The notes below the pieces were generated by a model. It ran no database searches, was not told the origin of the DNA, and was given only the letters and a program-made list of their open reading frames with translations. From Bdellovibrio sp. NC01 (GTDB lineage Bacteria; Bdellovibrionota; Bdellovibrionia; Bdellovibrionales; Bdellovibrionaceae): a DNA stretch of 64,000 nt. The position numbers and the translations under genes are program-made. Position 1 is the stretch's first letter. Every line of letters starts with the position of its first letter. Of the stretch, positions 16,780 to 25,774 are shown piece after piece. The stretch lies in the NCBI RefSeq assembly GCF_006874625.1, contig NZ_CP030034.1, positions 2,232,001 to 2,296,000 on the forward strand, written 5' to 3'.

Positions 16780-17526
16780 TTAGCGTTGAAATTGGCGTGT
16801 AACTTCCGGCATCCACTGACGAGCCCCGATTAAAAGATTCATCGAAGTGCTTGCACGATTGCGCACGTTCAAATCCATTTCAGACAAGTATTCAATTTCA
16901 CGGCACAGCTTTACGATTTTTCTTAGCACTTCTGCTTTGGAGTCGTTCGACAAAGGAAAGTTAAAGAAATATTTATAGGAATCCGTCGTTTGATAAACCT
17001 CTTTCGCAAACGAGGTCGCCCACAAAATCATGTATTTATTGTGAAGCGGACCATTCATGTGCCAACGGATTTTGCGATACACAAGCATCTTCAATTTGTT
17101 ATTGGGATGAAGTTCCAGAATGCCGAGCTTTTCAAGCTTCAAGGCAATCTTCGTCAACTGCACTTTTGAAAAAGTGTACTCTGTAAGCATGCGATCAAAT
17201 GTAAAACCCATCGTAATCAGATAATACACAGCAAACGTTGCTTCATCTTCAGCGAGCATTTTTTCTTGCGCTAAAGATAAAATAGGATGCTCTTCTTTTT
17301 GCCCAAACTTCGCCAGTCGAGCCAACTCAAAAACATCAATCCCAATGTGATCACAGATCTCTGAAACGCGTTCCAGCGAAATAGGAATTTTTCCGCTTAA
17401 CAAGCGTTTGATCGTATCGGCACTCAAATCCATTTTGCGCGCCAGATCTTCATAAGTTTGATCCGAATTCTTTACCAGATTTCTGAGCGTATGAAGCAGA
17501 GCTTTGGATTTGTCATTGGTACTCAT
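16780..17526 (-). CDS. XRE-type helix-turn-helix regulator
   Basis: A 248-residue protein. Residues 10-66 are a Cro/C1-type HTH (QTYEDLARKMDLSADTIKRL, then LSGKIPISLERVSEICDHIG). The remaining 180 residues are mostly helical, with a second winged-helix-like stretch (FSKVQLTKIALKLEKLGILE), and resemble the long regulators common in Bdellovibrio. GGGAGAACT precedes the ATG. The gene lies 98 bases downstream of the S74 fibre gene on the same strand, so it could be co-transcribed with it and control fibre expression; that is inference. Confidence 0.75.
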   Translation of the reverse strand: MSTNDKSKALLHTLRNLVKNSDQTYEDLARKMDLSADTIKRLLSGKIPISLERVSEICDHIGIDVFELARLAKFGQKEEHPILSLAQEKMLAEDEATFAVYYLITMGFTFDRMLTEYTFSKVQLTKIALKLEKLGILELHPNNKLKMLVYRKIRWHMNGPLHNKYMILWATSFAKEVYQTTDSYKYFFNFPLSNDSKAEVLRKIVKLCREIEYLSEMDLNVRNRASTSMNLLIGARQWMPEVTRQFQR

Positions 17527-17624
17527 AGAGTTCTCCCGAGGGAACAGGTATAACTCTAAGAATGAAATGATTAAAGACTAAACAACTCCCGACTCAAAGC
17601 GTTTAGTCTATGCTTGCTCTAATT

Positions 17625-20567
17625 TCATTTACAGAATTCAGCCTGAGGATCTTTAGAGCACAAATATTTCTGCAGGGAATCCATCTGCTGGAGCTTCTGC
17701 TTTAGAAGCTGGTTTTCCTCATACAGCTGTGAGTGGTCTTTCTCAAGCAAAGCCAATCTATCACTCAAAACTTTTACGGCTTCAATCAGAGGCGCCACTA
17801 AGTGATCATAGGCAATTGATTTCAAATGAGTCTGCTTATCAGTTACAACAACTTCGGGATAAATTTTTTCAACATCTTGGGCAATAAGACCAATGTGCTT
17901 GCGATCGCCAAAACGAACCTTGTCCTTGTAATCATAGCGCACGGCTTGAAGCTGTAAGATCTTTTCCAATGATTCTTCAAGCGGAGTGATGTTCTCTTTC
18001 AAAGTTCTATCAGATGACGACGTACAGCCCGTGCTTGAGCACACCTGTGTGCCACCGAATCTTAAGACCGAACCCGAGGCGATATTCGTATCCCCATTGA
18101 CATCAAGTTTGTAACCAGGACCTGTCGTACCGATACCGACTCTGCCCGTTTTTGAGATATATAAATCATCAGGAGTATTCGTTTGACCAAAGCGCACGGC
18201 ACCACCATTCGCCGTCAAAGATAGGTCGACGTTGCTTGTTTGCTGAAAGATCGTATTTTGACCGTCAGCACCACTGATACGAATACCATTGAGGTTCGAA
18301 TTGCCATTCACACTCAAATAACATGTTTGCCCGTTGCAATCTTGACTTGGAGTCGCGCCATGAATACCAACACCATCACTAAAACGACCCGCTCCCGTCA
18401 CATCAAACTTCAAACCCGGCGACGTTGTGCCAATACCCACGTTACCGTTTGTCGCAATATAGAAATAATTCGAACTGCCACCAAGTCCCGTGATATCGGA
18501 GGTCGCATTGGTGTGTGTCGTTGTTGATTTATAATTGATCGCATAACCGCTCCCGCCATAAGGAAGCCCAGAAAACCACTCATTGGCAGAACTATCGAAA
18601 GCGAAATAACCATTTGCACGCGGCAAACCTTGCGCAAGGAATCCACCACCCACGTAATTTCCGCCGTAAGATCCCGTCGAAGTGATCAACGGAACCGCTG
18701 TTGAGGAACTAACCTCAAGTGTTTGACTTGGACTAGACGTGCCGATACCGACATTGCCAGAGTTTGCATTTGAAATATTAGAACCATTCGTCGTCCACGA
18801 TCCACCAGAAGATGCTGTGGTTTGCGTTGTTCCATCTGGAAATTTAAATCCTCCAGATGTTGATTCAACGACTCCTGCAACAGAAAGCGCCTGCCCTGGA
18901 GAATTCGTTCCGATACCAACATTGCCATTGGGTTGAATGCGCATGCGTTCGGTGTATGTTGTAGAATTGAATGTCGGGTTCGTAAAAAACTGAATGAGTT
19001 GGGCCGCCGCGATACTGCTATTTGCATCGGCAGATCCACCAATGCCCACGACATTATAATTTTGATATGCCGTCGCAGCGATCAGCGCATAAGGATAAGT
19101 ATTAGCGACGGGAACGGTCGTCGAATTCGCTCCAGCAGTCAGGTAATAATCTTGATTGCTAAAATTCGAAGTATTACCCATTTGAATACTGCCCGTTCGC
19201 AAAGTCGTGCCCGCCAGATTGTAAGCATCCGGAGTAATCCCGACACTGACGATCGAACCATTATCTTGAATCAAGGAATTCGCAAGCGACGTTCCTGCAC
19301 CCGAAAACTTCGCTAAACGTCCCGCTGTGCCACTAACGCCACCAGCAGCCGTTGTTTGAGTTGTCCCATCTGGAAATTTAAATCCACCACTTGTCGACTC
19401 GATAGTACCTGCGACAGAAAGAGCTTGTGATGGAGAAGTCGTTCCAATACCGACGTTGCCCGTATTATAGTAAATGTTCGAACCTGTTGTCGTCCATTGA
19501 GATGTTGTGATGTTATTACAAGTCCATGTCCCCGTCGGAGACGAAAATGCCAACGTCTGATTCGCACCACAATTTGCAGGCATTTGCGAAGCATCAATCT
19601 TATTACTTAGCTGTGTCGACAAACCCGAAATGTCAGAGACCGTAACTGCCGAAGGCGCCCAGTTCGAACCATCATATTTTAAATAATTGCCAGCACTAGG
19701 TGTTGCACTTGAGACCCCCACACCCCGCAAGGCGATGACTTGCGGGCTTGGATAAGTCCCACTCAAATCACCACTTGCCGTTCCACCACTTTGCAATGCA
19801 TTCACAATGCGCGAATCATTGCCAGCAGCCACAGTGTTAGCTCCCGTTCCTACATTTAAAGTTACTTGTGCTGTCGTCGTATTATTTGCAACTGTAATAT
19901 ACGAATTTGTGGACGTGACGCTCGTAACAGTACCGCCGCCACCACCTCCGCCCCCGCTTGATGCAGAACACGTCAAATGAGTTCCATCCCATGTTAAAAA
20001 GTTATCAGCCGCACAAGTTGGCAAGCCTGCTTTCAACAAAAAGTCTGTCGCCGAATAACTTCCAAGTTTACGCGCAGACACCGCATACCCTGCAAACGGC
20101 ACCGAACGAATCGTCGAATCGGGAGTGATCGTTTGCCAGCCAATTCCATCATGAAACTGCACGCGAAGCTTACGACCGTCACTAATTCCCGGTGTGTAAG
20201 TGGCTCCACCACCACCATTACACGCATATGTAAGTGAGTTATTAAAAACGTCTAAGACATTTAGCGAACCATCGGCTGGAAAAATAACAGATCCGGTTCC
20301 AATCGCGACATCGAAAATCCCTTTGGAATTTGTCATGTCATAACCACTGAATTGCTCTTGATAAATAACGCAAGCACCAGATGGATCTGTGATTTTAAAA
20401 ATGAAACTGACGTTATCAAAAATCAAAGGACTGCCGTCAGATTTTACGATGCGGCCCTGATAAGTCAGCGTCGTCGGCGAAGCCCACGTCGCAATACTCG
20501 ACAGACATAATGAAGCGAATAGAATTCGCTGAAATAAATGGACGTACAAAAACTTTGTGTTATTCAT
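17625..20567 (-). CDS. Secreted mosaic fibre protein (MAT-like) with S74 chaperone domain
   Basis: A 980-residue secreted phage-tail-fibre-like protein. After a signal peptide comes the base domain (LTYQGRIVKSDGSPLIFDN to IRSVPFAGYAVSARKLG) shared with the fibre at 11928, then a shaft with a Gly run and five NVGIGT/RVGIGT repeats. The C-terminus is an intramolecular chaperone of peptidase family S74: SSDRTLKENI (851-860) carries the Ser and Lys of the self-cleavage dyad, HIGLIAQDVEKIYPEVV is the family core, and a coiled coil follows. Such domains trimerise the fibre and cut themselves off. GAGGT precedes the ATG. Likely a prey- or surface-binding fibre. Confidence 0.88.
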   Translation of the reverse strand: MNNTKFLYVHLFQRILFASLCLSSIATWASPTTLTYQGRIVKSDGSPLIFDNVSFIFKITDPSGACVIYQEQFSGYDMTNSKGIFDVAIGTGSVIFPADGSLNVLDVFNNSLTYACNGGGGATYTPGISDGRKLRVQFHDGIGWQTITPDSTIRSVPFAGYAVSARKLGSYSATDFLLKAGLPTCAADNFLTWDGTHLTCSASSGGGGGGGGTVTSVTSTNSYITVANNTTTAQVTLNVGTGANTVAAGNDSRIVNALQSGGTASGDLSGTYPSPQVIALRGVGVSSATPSAGNYLKYDGSNWAPSAVTVSDISGLSTQLSNKIDASQMPANCGANQTLAFSSPTGTWTCNNITTSQWTTTGSNIYYNTGNVGIGTTSPSQALSVAGTIESTSGGFKFPDGTTQTTAAGGVSGTAGRLAKFSGAGTSLANSLIQDNGSIVSVGITPDAYNLAGTTLRTGSIQMGNTSNFSNQDYYLTAGANSTTVPVANTYPYALIAATAYQNYNVVGIGGSADANSSIAAAQLIQFFTNPTFNSTTYTERMRIQPNGNVGIGTNSPGQALSVAGVVESTSGGFKFPDGTTQTTASSGGSWTTNGSNISNANSGNVGIGTSSPSQTLEVSSSTAVPLITSTGSYGGNYVGGGFLAQGLPRANGYFAFDSSANEWFSGLPYGGSGYAINYKSTTTHTNATSDITGLGGSSNYFYIATNGNVGIGTTSPGLKFDVTGAGRFSDGVGIHGATPSQDCNGQTCYLSVNGNSNLNGIRISGADGQNTIFQQTSNVDLSLTANGGAVRFGQTNTPDDLYISKTGRVGIGTTGPGYKLDVNGDTNIASGSVLRFGGTQVCSSTGCTSSSDRTLKENITPLEESLEKILQLQAVRYDYKDKVRFGDRKHIGLIAQDVEKIYPEVVVTDKQTHLKSIAYDHLVAPLIEAVKVLSDRLALLEKDHSQLYEENQLLKQKLQQMDSLQKYLCSKDPQAEFCK
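18811..18927 (-). repeat. Direct repeat copy in fibre shaft
   Basis: This stretch encodes NVGIGTNSPGQALSVAG followed by VVESTSGGFKFPDGTTQTTA. It is a diverged copy of 19346-19461. The two segments differ mainly at third positions, so the shaft grew by tandem duplication or recombination. Confidence 0.7.
19346..19461 (-). repeat. Direct repeat copy in fibre shaft
   Basis: Partner of 18811-18927. It encodes NVGIGTTSPSQALSVAG followed by TIESTSGGFKFPDGTTQTTA. Protein identity between copies is higher than DNA identity. Confidence 0.7.
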
Positions 20568-20708
20568 TATGAACCTCTAACAAGTTTTTAATCGGTCCAA
20601 TTCGTTCTCAGCGCGAGCTATTCTAGAGCGGTTTTCGAATCTCCAGATTACAATCCTTGCTCATTTGCTCTATTTTTGGGGCGTTCTTAGAACATAGGCC
20701 AAAAGCAC

Positions 20709-20750
20709 GGGCAGCATAGCCCACAAAGAGGGCATCTCATGCCCCCTCTT
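20709..20750. other. Two consecutive hairpins in the leader of the regulator-KH operon
   Basis: GGGC-AGCATA-GCCC (20709-20722) is followed by AAGAGGGCAT-CTC-ATGCCCCCTCTT (20726-20750, two-C bulge). No T-run follows, so this is not a normal terminator. It lies 41 bases before the ATG of the gene at 20792, where a structured mRNA leader could sit. Confidence 0.45.
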
Positions 20751-20791
20751 CAAGCTGATTTGCCGACACACAGTTTTATTTACATCCTGAC

Positions 20792-21325
20792 ATGGCCATG
20801 AAGAAGTTTAGTAAGTCGATAGAAGTGCTCCAACATGATTATCAATCAAAACGAGAAAAGAATCCCGCTTACTCAAAGCGCGCCTACGCTAAAGCGCTAG
20901 GAATTTCAAGCGGTCGCCTTGTTGATCTATTAAACGAACGTATTCCGCTGACAATGAAAACGGCCGTACAAATCTCAGAAAGAATTTTTTTATCTGACGA
21001 AGACAGAGCTTTATTGTTTGAGCTGACTCGCAACGAGCAGTATCAACGTCTGGATGGGCGCAGAAAAACTCCAGCTCTTGCGATCGCAGCCGTACAAGAC
21101 ACGCGCCGTATCCTTGCCAATGCGATGTCACTTTACGATTCAAAAGAAAATATCGCGACAGAATTTAATGCCGTCACTTTTGCTTTCGACAAACAACGAA
21201 TCACTGAAGCGCGCGCTTTGATTCAACAATTGCAGTACAAGCTTGCAAGTCTTTCTGAAGAACCGCACGCCAGCGATACTTACTGCTTAAGCGTTCAATT
21301 ATTTCCCGCAGATCAGGATGTTTAA
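20792..21325 (+). CDS. Short TIGR02147-like regulator
   Basis: A 177-residue protein. The N-terminus (VLQHDYQSKREKNPAYSKRA, then YAKALGISSGRLVDLLNERI) matches the start of TIGR02147 proteins, a regulator family abundant in Bdellovibrio and Fibrobacter. The C-terminus (TYCLSVQLFPAD) matches their usual end. Family members are typically near 270 residues; the central part is largely missing here, so this is a compact version or a deletion derivative. The stop overlaps the start of the KH gene by one base (TAATG), which suggests coupled translation. MAMKKF gives two adjacent start candidates; no clear ribosome site is seen. Confidence 0.75.
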   Translation: MAMKKFSKSIEVLQHDYQSKREKNPAYSKRAYAKALGISSGRLVDLLNERIPLTMKTAVQISERIFLSDEDRALLFELTRNEQYQRLDGRRKTPALAIAAVQDTRRILANAMSLYDSKENIATEFNAVTFAFDKQRITEARALIQQLQYKLASLSEEPHASDTYCLSVQLFPADQDV

Positions 21326-21612
21326 TGAGTGACGTCAATATTGCTCGCACCAATATCTCTGAGATTATCACGACTATTTTAAACTCGCTCTTGTCGACGA
21401 CTGCAAAATTCGAGGTGAGCTATTTCGTGGGTCCACAGACCACTGTCTTTATGATCGATGTCCAACAAAGCGACTTCGGAAGACTTCTGGGCGCAAAGGG
21501 AAAAAATATCGGTTCACTGCGCACCCTCGTCGCCGCTATGGCCGCTAATAATGGCTTTCGTGGAATCGTTCAAATAAAAGACGAAGAGAAATTTCTCATT
21601 CACAGAGGTTAA
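21325..21612 (+). CDS. KH-domain RNA-binding protein (KhpA-like)
   Basis: A 95-residue protein with a single type II KH domain. FGRLLGAKGKNIGSLRTLVA contains the GxxG loop (GAKG) that grips single-stranded RNA. It resembles KhpA/YlqC proteins but has a longer N-terminal helix (NISEIITTILNSLLSTTAKFE). It begins inside the TAATG overlap with the regulator upstream, so the two are almost certainly made together. Possible roles are RNA chaperone or post-transcriptional partner of the regulator; the pairing is inference from position. Confidence 0.85.
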   Translation: MSDVNIARTNISEIITTILNSLLSTTAKFEVSYFVGPQTTVFMIDVQQSDFGRLLGAKGKNIGSLRTLVAAMAANNGFRGIVQIKDEEKFLIHRG

Positions 21613-21695
21613 TCTTCTGCAACTTAACCAAATTCTAACGGGAAATTCTGCAACACTTCACATATAAAAGCTCCAAACCACGTAAAGGAGTTTTT

Positions 21696-21959
21696 ATGAA
21701 GTTTTTGATTTTCGCTGTACTCGTCTTAAACGCCACGATCTCTTTTGCCTCTGAGAACTGTGCAGACTCCGTTGAAGCACAAATCGCCCAACAACAACAC
21801 ACACAAGTCGAACAATCTCCACGCCTGGATTTCAGTGGCAATAAAGTTTCAATTTTTACTGTGCGCACGAATACCCACGGTGGTCAGGCCCAACTTGAAG
21901 CCGTTGTGGATAAAACGACATGCCAAGTCGTGAATACTTTCACGGTATGGGCTGAGTAA
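21696..21959 (+). CDS. Small secreted protein, unknown
   Basis: An 87-residue protein with signal peptide KFLIFAVLVLNATISFA. The mature part has two Cys (SENCADS and TTCQVV), spaced for a disulfide, and a beta-rich C-terminus. AAAGGAG lies before the ATG, a strong ribosome site. TATAAA near 21663 could be a -10 element. No family recognised; it may be a periplasmic or exported factor. Confidence 0.74.
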   Translation: MKFLIFAVLVLNATISFASENCADSVEAQIAQQQHTQVEQSPRLDFSGNKVSIFTVRTNTHGGQAQLEAVVDKTTCQVVNTFTVWAE

Positions 21960-22012
21960 ACTTGCAAAACCGCAAATTCGAATAACATAATCTAGAACCA
22001 AGGAGGGTCCTG

Positions 22013-22810
22013 ATGCGCGATCCACGTAATCACCAGATTATGGTTCTATTCAGTATGCTGATCTACGGATTGGTTTGGCTCAAATTTGATTTGAATATTG
22101 CATGGTTGGCACTGATTCTTTTGACCGCACTTGTATCGCAAGTTTTGGCCACACGTCTGTGGAAACTTCCTCGCTTCGAGTGGCGTAGTGCTTTGATTTC
22201 GGGTCTTTCCTTGTGCATTCTGATGCGCTGTCCGTCCTTACCGATTTCTTTGGCGCTTATTGCTTTGGCGATTTTTAGTAAATTTATTTTTCGCTGGAAC
22301 GACAAACACATCTTCAACCCAACAAACATTGCTCTTGCTGTCGGCATTCTTCTGGGGCAGGTAACGATCAATCCTGGGCAGTGGAACAATGGCGCGGCCC
22401 TTGCCTTTTTTATTTTATGCATGGGTATTTTTGTCAGCAACAAAGCTTGTCGCACAGATGTCAGCTTAGCATTCCTTCTTACTTATGCGGGAATCCAATT
22501 TGGTTACACTGCCTACATGAATGAATCCTTCAGCATTCCACTTCAAAAAATGCAGACGGCTTCGTTATTGATCTTTGCATTCTTTATGATTTCAGATCCA
22601 CGCAGCACTCCAAACGCACGTTTGGGTCGCATCATCTTCGGCTGCATGGCGGCTTTAGCAGGCGCTTACATTCAAATCGCCTTGGGCAATAAAGCCGGTT
22701 TGATTTTATCACTTGCAGGTTTATCGATCACGACGCCTTTAATTGATAAGCTTCTGCCGGGCGAGAAATTCTTCTGGACTAAACCGACAGAAGCCAAAAC
22801 AACCGTTTAA
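22013..22810 (+). CDS. RnfD/NqrB-like membrane protein (orphan)
   Basis: A 265-residue polytopic membrane protein with about eight to ten hydrophobic helices. NDKHIFNPTNIALAVGILL and MISDPRSTPNARLGR match signature regions of the RnfD/NqrB family, the membrane subunits of ion-pumping NADH:ferredoxin/quinone oxidoreductases. I do not see the SGAT-like covalent FMN site, and no other Rnf/Nqr subunit is nearby, so it is probably a stand-alone relative with another role. AAGGAGGGT before the ATG is a near-perfect ribosome site. It ends two bases from the convergent alcohol dehydrogenase. Confidence 0.78.
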   Translation: MRDPRNHQIMVLFSMLIYGLVWLKFDLNIAWLALILLTALVSQVLATRLWKLPRFEWRSALISGLSLCILMRCPSLPISLALIALAIFSKFIFRWNDKHIFNPTNIALAVGILLGQVTINPGQWNNGAALAFFILCMGIFVSNKACRTDVSLAFLLTYAGIQFGYTAYMNESFSIPLQKMQTASLLIFAFFMISDPRSTPNARLGRIIFGCMAALAGAYIQIALGNKAGLILSLAGLSITTPLIDKLLPGEKFFWTKPTEAKTTV

Positions 22811-22812
22811 GT

Positions 22813-23820
22813 TTAAAAATTTGGAAGCAGCGCCATTCGCGATTTGATGTGACCTGCTTCCAGCTCTTCCAACCAATGATTCACATCTTTCATTGGTGCT
22901 GTTTCCACCTGTGGTTTGATTTTCCCTTCTGAAATCAGTTGAAAAATTTCGTGCATCTCTTGGTGAGTTCCCCAGAACGCACCTTGCACACGCACTTGAT
23001 AGCTAATTAACGGTGTACTAATCACTGGCACCTGTTGTGAACCCAAACCTACTAATACAATGGTACCACCAGGGCGCACAAAGGTCTGTGCCTGAGTGAA
23101 CGTTGAATCACGTCCAACAAAATCTACCACGACGTCGAACGAGCCGGGCTTTACCTGTTTATCCAGATCTTTAGAGTTGATAGCATCCAATTTCCCCATG
23201 GATCTTGCCATTTCCAAACTTGCATCACGCAAATCGCAGGCCGTGACTTTTGCACCCAATGCAAGTGCGACCTGCACGCCATTCATACCAAGACCACCCA
23301 AGCCAATAATTAAGACTTTCGAATTCGTTTGAACTTCACCCAATGCTTTAATCGCGTGATACGGAGTCAACACCGCATCCGTTGCGACCGCTGCGACCTC
23401 AGGTGTAATGCCCTTAGGAACTTCCACGATATTACGTGCAGGCACCGCCAGATATTCAGCATAGGCACCGTCTTGCCCCAAGCCCACAAAGGTTCTGCCT
23501 GGACCGTTACACAAATTATCAAAACCCGTTCGGCAATACGTACAATCACCACAAGGATTCGGTCCATGAACCGCATACAACGTCCCCGCTTTAAATTCCG
23601 TGGAGATATCACTGCCCTTTTCCACAACCTCACCACAAGCTTCATGGCCCATTGTAAACGTATGAGTATAACCAACTTCACCAGCTAGAACGTGCAAATC
23701 AGAATGACAAATACCTGCTGCGCGAATTTTTAAAAGCACATCGCGGGGGCCCGGTTTTGGTTTCGGAATATCCGTTAAAGATAATTTCTTTTGTCCTGGA
23801 ACATAGCGAGCAGCAAACAT
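22813..23820 (-). CDS. Zinc-dependent alcohol dehydrogenase
   Basis: A 335-residue medium-chain dehydrogenase. The catalytic zinc site is in GICHSDLHV and MGHEACGEVV. The structural zinc site is NPCGDCTYCRTGFDNLC with all four Cys. The NAD-binding loop is IGLGGLGMNGVQVA, and the Asp in VTACDLRD suggests NAD rather than NADP. GGGAGG precedes the ATG. It probably oxidises alcohols or reduces aldehydes in the cytoplasm; substrate unknown. Monocistronic. Confidence 0.93.
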   Translation of the reverse strand: MFAARYVPGQKKLSLTDIPKPKPGPRDVLLKIRAAGICHSDLHVLAGEVGYTHTFTMGHEACGEVVEKGSDISTEFKAGTLYAVHGPNPCGDCTYCRTGFDNLCNGPGRTFVGLGQDGAYAEYLAVPARNIVEVPKGITPEVAAVATDAVLTPYHAIKALGEVQTNSKVLIIGLGGLGMNGVQVALALGAKVTACDLRDASLEMARSMGKLDAINSKDLDKQVKPGSFDVVVDFVGRDSTFTQAQTFVRPGGTIVLVGLGSQQVPVISTPLISYQVRVQGAFWGTHQEMHEIFQLISEGKIKPQVETAPMKDVNHWLEELEAGHIKSRMALLPNF

Positions 23821-23921
23821 GACATCCTCCCTTAAAGAGGAAATTTTAAATCGTCAAAAACAGCGGTTCACCTCAAAAGAGATGAACCTGTCAGCTTGCA
23901 AGAATTTGGAAACTTTTTTTG

Positions 23922-24755
23922 TTAAAAGAGAAGATTTGCCGCTGGAACTTCAAGATCATTATTAATATAGAAAATCTGCCCTTGTTCCGGCGCAAGACTG
24001 ATGGAGATAACAAATTTTCCACCTTCAAGTGCCGGCAAGTAGGCATGGTACCAAGCGTACAGCGCACCGCTAATCTGCGCACTGGAATCTTCCGTCAAAA
24101 GCATCAAAGGACCATAGACAACCGGAGTTGAGACCGGCTGACCTGAAATTTCTGTGACAAAAGAAATCGCGACTCTCATATACATGCGCGTTTTCGCATT
24201 TTGCAAGATCTGCGTCGTTAATGGAGACAGCCAATTCTTGAGGGTATCAACCTTGTCAGGCGCATTCAGCAATACTGGAATTTGCACAGCAGAACCATAC
24301 ACAAACAAAGGAGTCAATGGCGATTGAAAACCAACCCAAACACTTTTATCGGCTGCGGTGAAAGCTTGAAAACGTACTTTCAACTCAGGACGTGTTAAAA
24401 CATTCCACTTCTTCACAACGATTTCGATTTTATTGATATCTGTCATACGGGCTTCGATATTTTTAAGATCTTCTGGGAAACCCTCATCGTACATCACTCC
24501 GACGCCACCTTGATCGTCATGAACGATATGAGCCATGGACTCTTGATCGTCGAATTGTAAATTCAAACCGTCTTCAGGATCGTTGTAGAGTGAATAAACG
24601 GTGAATTTCGCAATGCCCTCAAACGAATCAATAAAAGCTGAATAGCCACCTGGTTGAAGGACTTCTTGACCGAGCAATGCTGGAGCAGCGATTCCTTTCG
24701 TAGATGCCTGAGCTGCTGAAAAACTGAAACAAAGAAGGAAGAAAAGTTTTTTCAT
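23922..24755 (-). CDS. Secreted protein, unknown
   Basis: A 277-residue protein. ATG 24755 starts a clear signal peptide (KKLFFLLCFSFSAAQA); a GTG at 24788 would bury it, so I prefer the ATG. The mature part is acidic and beta-rich, with stretches like NDPEDGLNLQFDDQE and no Cys outside the signal peptide. I recognise no domain. It probably folds in the periplasm or is exported. The 160 bases upstream carry the only candidate promoter space. Confidence 0.72.
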   Translation of the reverse strand: MKKLFFLLCFSFSAAQASTKGIAAPALLGQEVLQPGGYSAFIDSFEGIAKFTVYSLYNDPEDGLNLQFDDQESMAHIVHDDQGGVGVMYDEGFPEDLKNIEARMTDINKIEIVVKKWNVLTRPELKVRFQAFTAADKSVWVGFQSPLTPLFVYGSAVQIPVLLNAPDKVDTLKNWLSPLTTQILQNAKTRMYMRVAISFVTEISGQPVSTPVVYGPLMLLTEDSSAQISGALYAWYHAYLPALEGGKFVISISLAPEQGQIFYINNDLEVPAANLLF

Positions 24756-24916
24756 AATGACGCCACTTTCATGAGTTTGGTTTGACACCTGTGTTCATTG
24801 CAGTGGCCGTGCCAGAAAAAATCAGTGTTTCCGAGAGAAAAATGTAGAAATTCGCCAGTTTCACGGCATATCAAAGCCGCCTCTTCGGCAGGTGCCGGTT
24901 TCCCGGCAACTCATGG

Positions 24917-25690
24917 CTAGAGACTTTCTTTAAGTTGAATCATAGCCTGCTGATCCGTTTTGATAAGCCCCCGACGAGGCCTATCGATGTCCATGATCAG
25001 GCCAATGACCAAAGAAAATAAAACCGACAAAGCGAAGATATTAAATAACGACTTATTTCCACGCAAACCTTCCAAATACCCGAGAGACCCCACCCCGATC
25101 GCGCCGATCAGATATAACAAAATATAAACCAGTTCTGGAATGCGATGTTCCATCGCGCTGGTGCGTTCACTTTCAGAATCAAAGACCGTGTTCATCGCAT
25201 TCACACTTAACGCCATTATAGGATCGCGGTATTTTTCTGTTAATGGCATCAACGTATTCCAAATATCACTTTGTACCATGCGGGTTTTCATTTTCAGTTC
25301 ATCAATGCTTTTTTGATCAGCTTTAAAATTATTAAACTCAATGCGCAGGTCGACGTACTGTTTAAGCAAGCTTTTAACTTTTTCTTTAGCAGCTTGCGGT
25401 AGAAGATCTGCACGGAGGTAAGCGGTCCCAATGGCGTTCGCTTCTTGTATGACAAGGTTCCTGCGATTTTCATAGTGCGTAACTGACATCGAAAAAGTAA
25501 AACCTAGAACCAAGGCCATAAGACCTAGGATGGTTGTCGGCGCAAAATTTGTGGAGTCTTCATCAGTATCTTTTAGACGACGGTGAAAACGACCGCTGAG
25601 TTTTCCAATATAAGAAGCCGCTGCCAATATCATCAGCATTATAAGAATGACCAGCCACAGATCTAAATTATAGAACACATCAAGCCGCAT
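24917..25690 (-). CDS. DUF4239 (bestrophin-like) membrane protein
   Basis: A 257-residue membrane protein. Hydrophobic segments lie near residues 10-28, 50-68, 185-202 and 215-235. TTILGLMALVLGFTFSMSV and NLVIQEANAIGTAYLRADLL are the diagnostic core of DUF4239, a family annotated as bestrophin-like because of a distant similarity to anion channels. A helical cytosolic or periplasmic stretch of about 110 residues joins the two membrane pairs. Function not proven in any close relative. Gene 84 bases downstream of the J-domain gene on the same strand. Confidence 0.85.
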   Translation of the reverse strand: MRLDVFYNLDLWLVILIMLMILAAASYIGKLSGRFHRRLKDTDEDSTNFAPTTILGLMALVLGFTFSMSVTHYENRRNLVIQEANAIGTAYLRADLLPQAAKEKVKSLLKQYVDLRIEFNNFKADQKSIDELKMKTRMVQSDIWNTLMPLTEKYRDPIMALSVNAMNTVFDSESERTSAMEHRIPELVYILLYLIGAIGVGSLGYLEGLRGNKSLFNIFALSVLFSLVIGLIMDIDRPRRGLIKTDQQAMIQLKESL

Positions 25691-25774
25691 TCTATAATTT
25701 AAACAACTGTGGCGCGCTTTGTGATTCTTTAAGGAATGCCCTTGTTAAAAATCTGCCTTAAACCTTGCAGATTA

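Noticed and set aside
17625-20567. CRISPR-like repeated motifs in the fibre genes
   Set aside because: The repeats are in frame, diverged and coding (NVGIGT blocks), with no constant spacer length.
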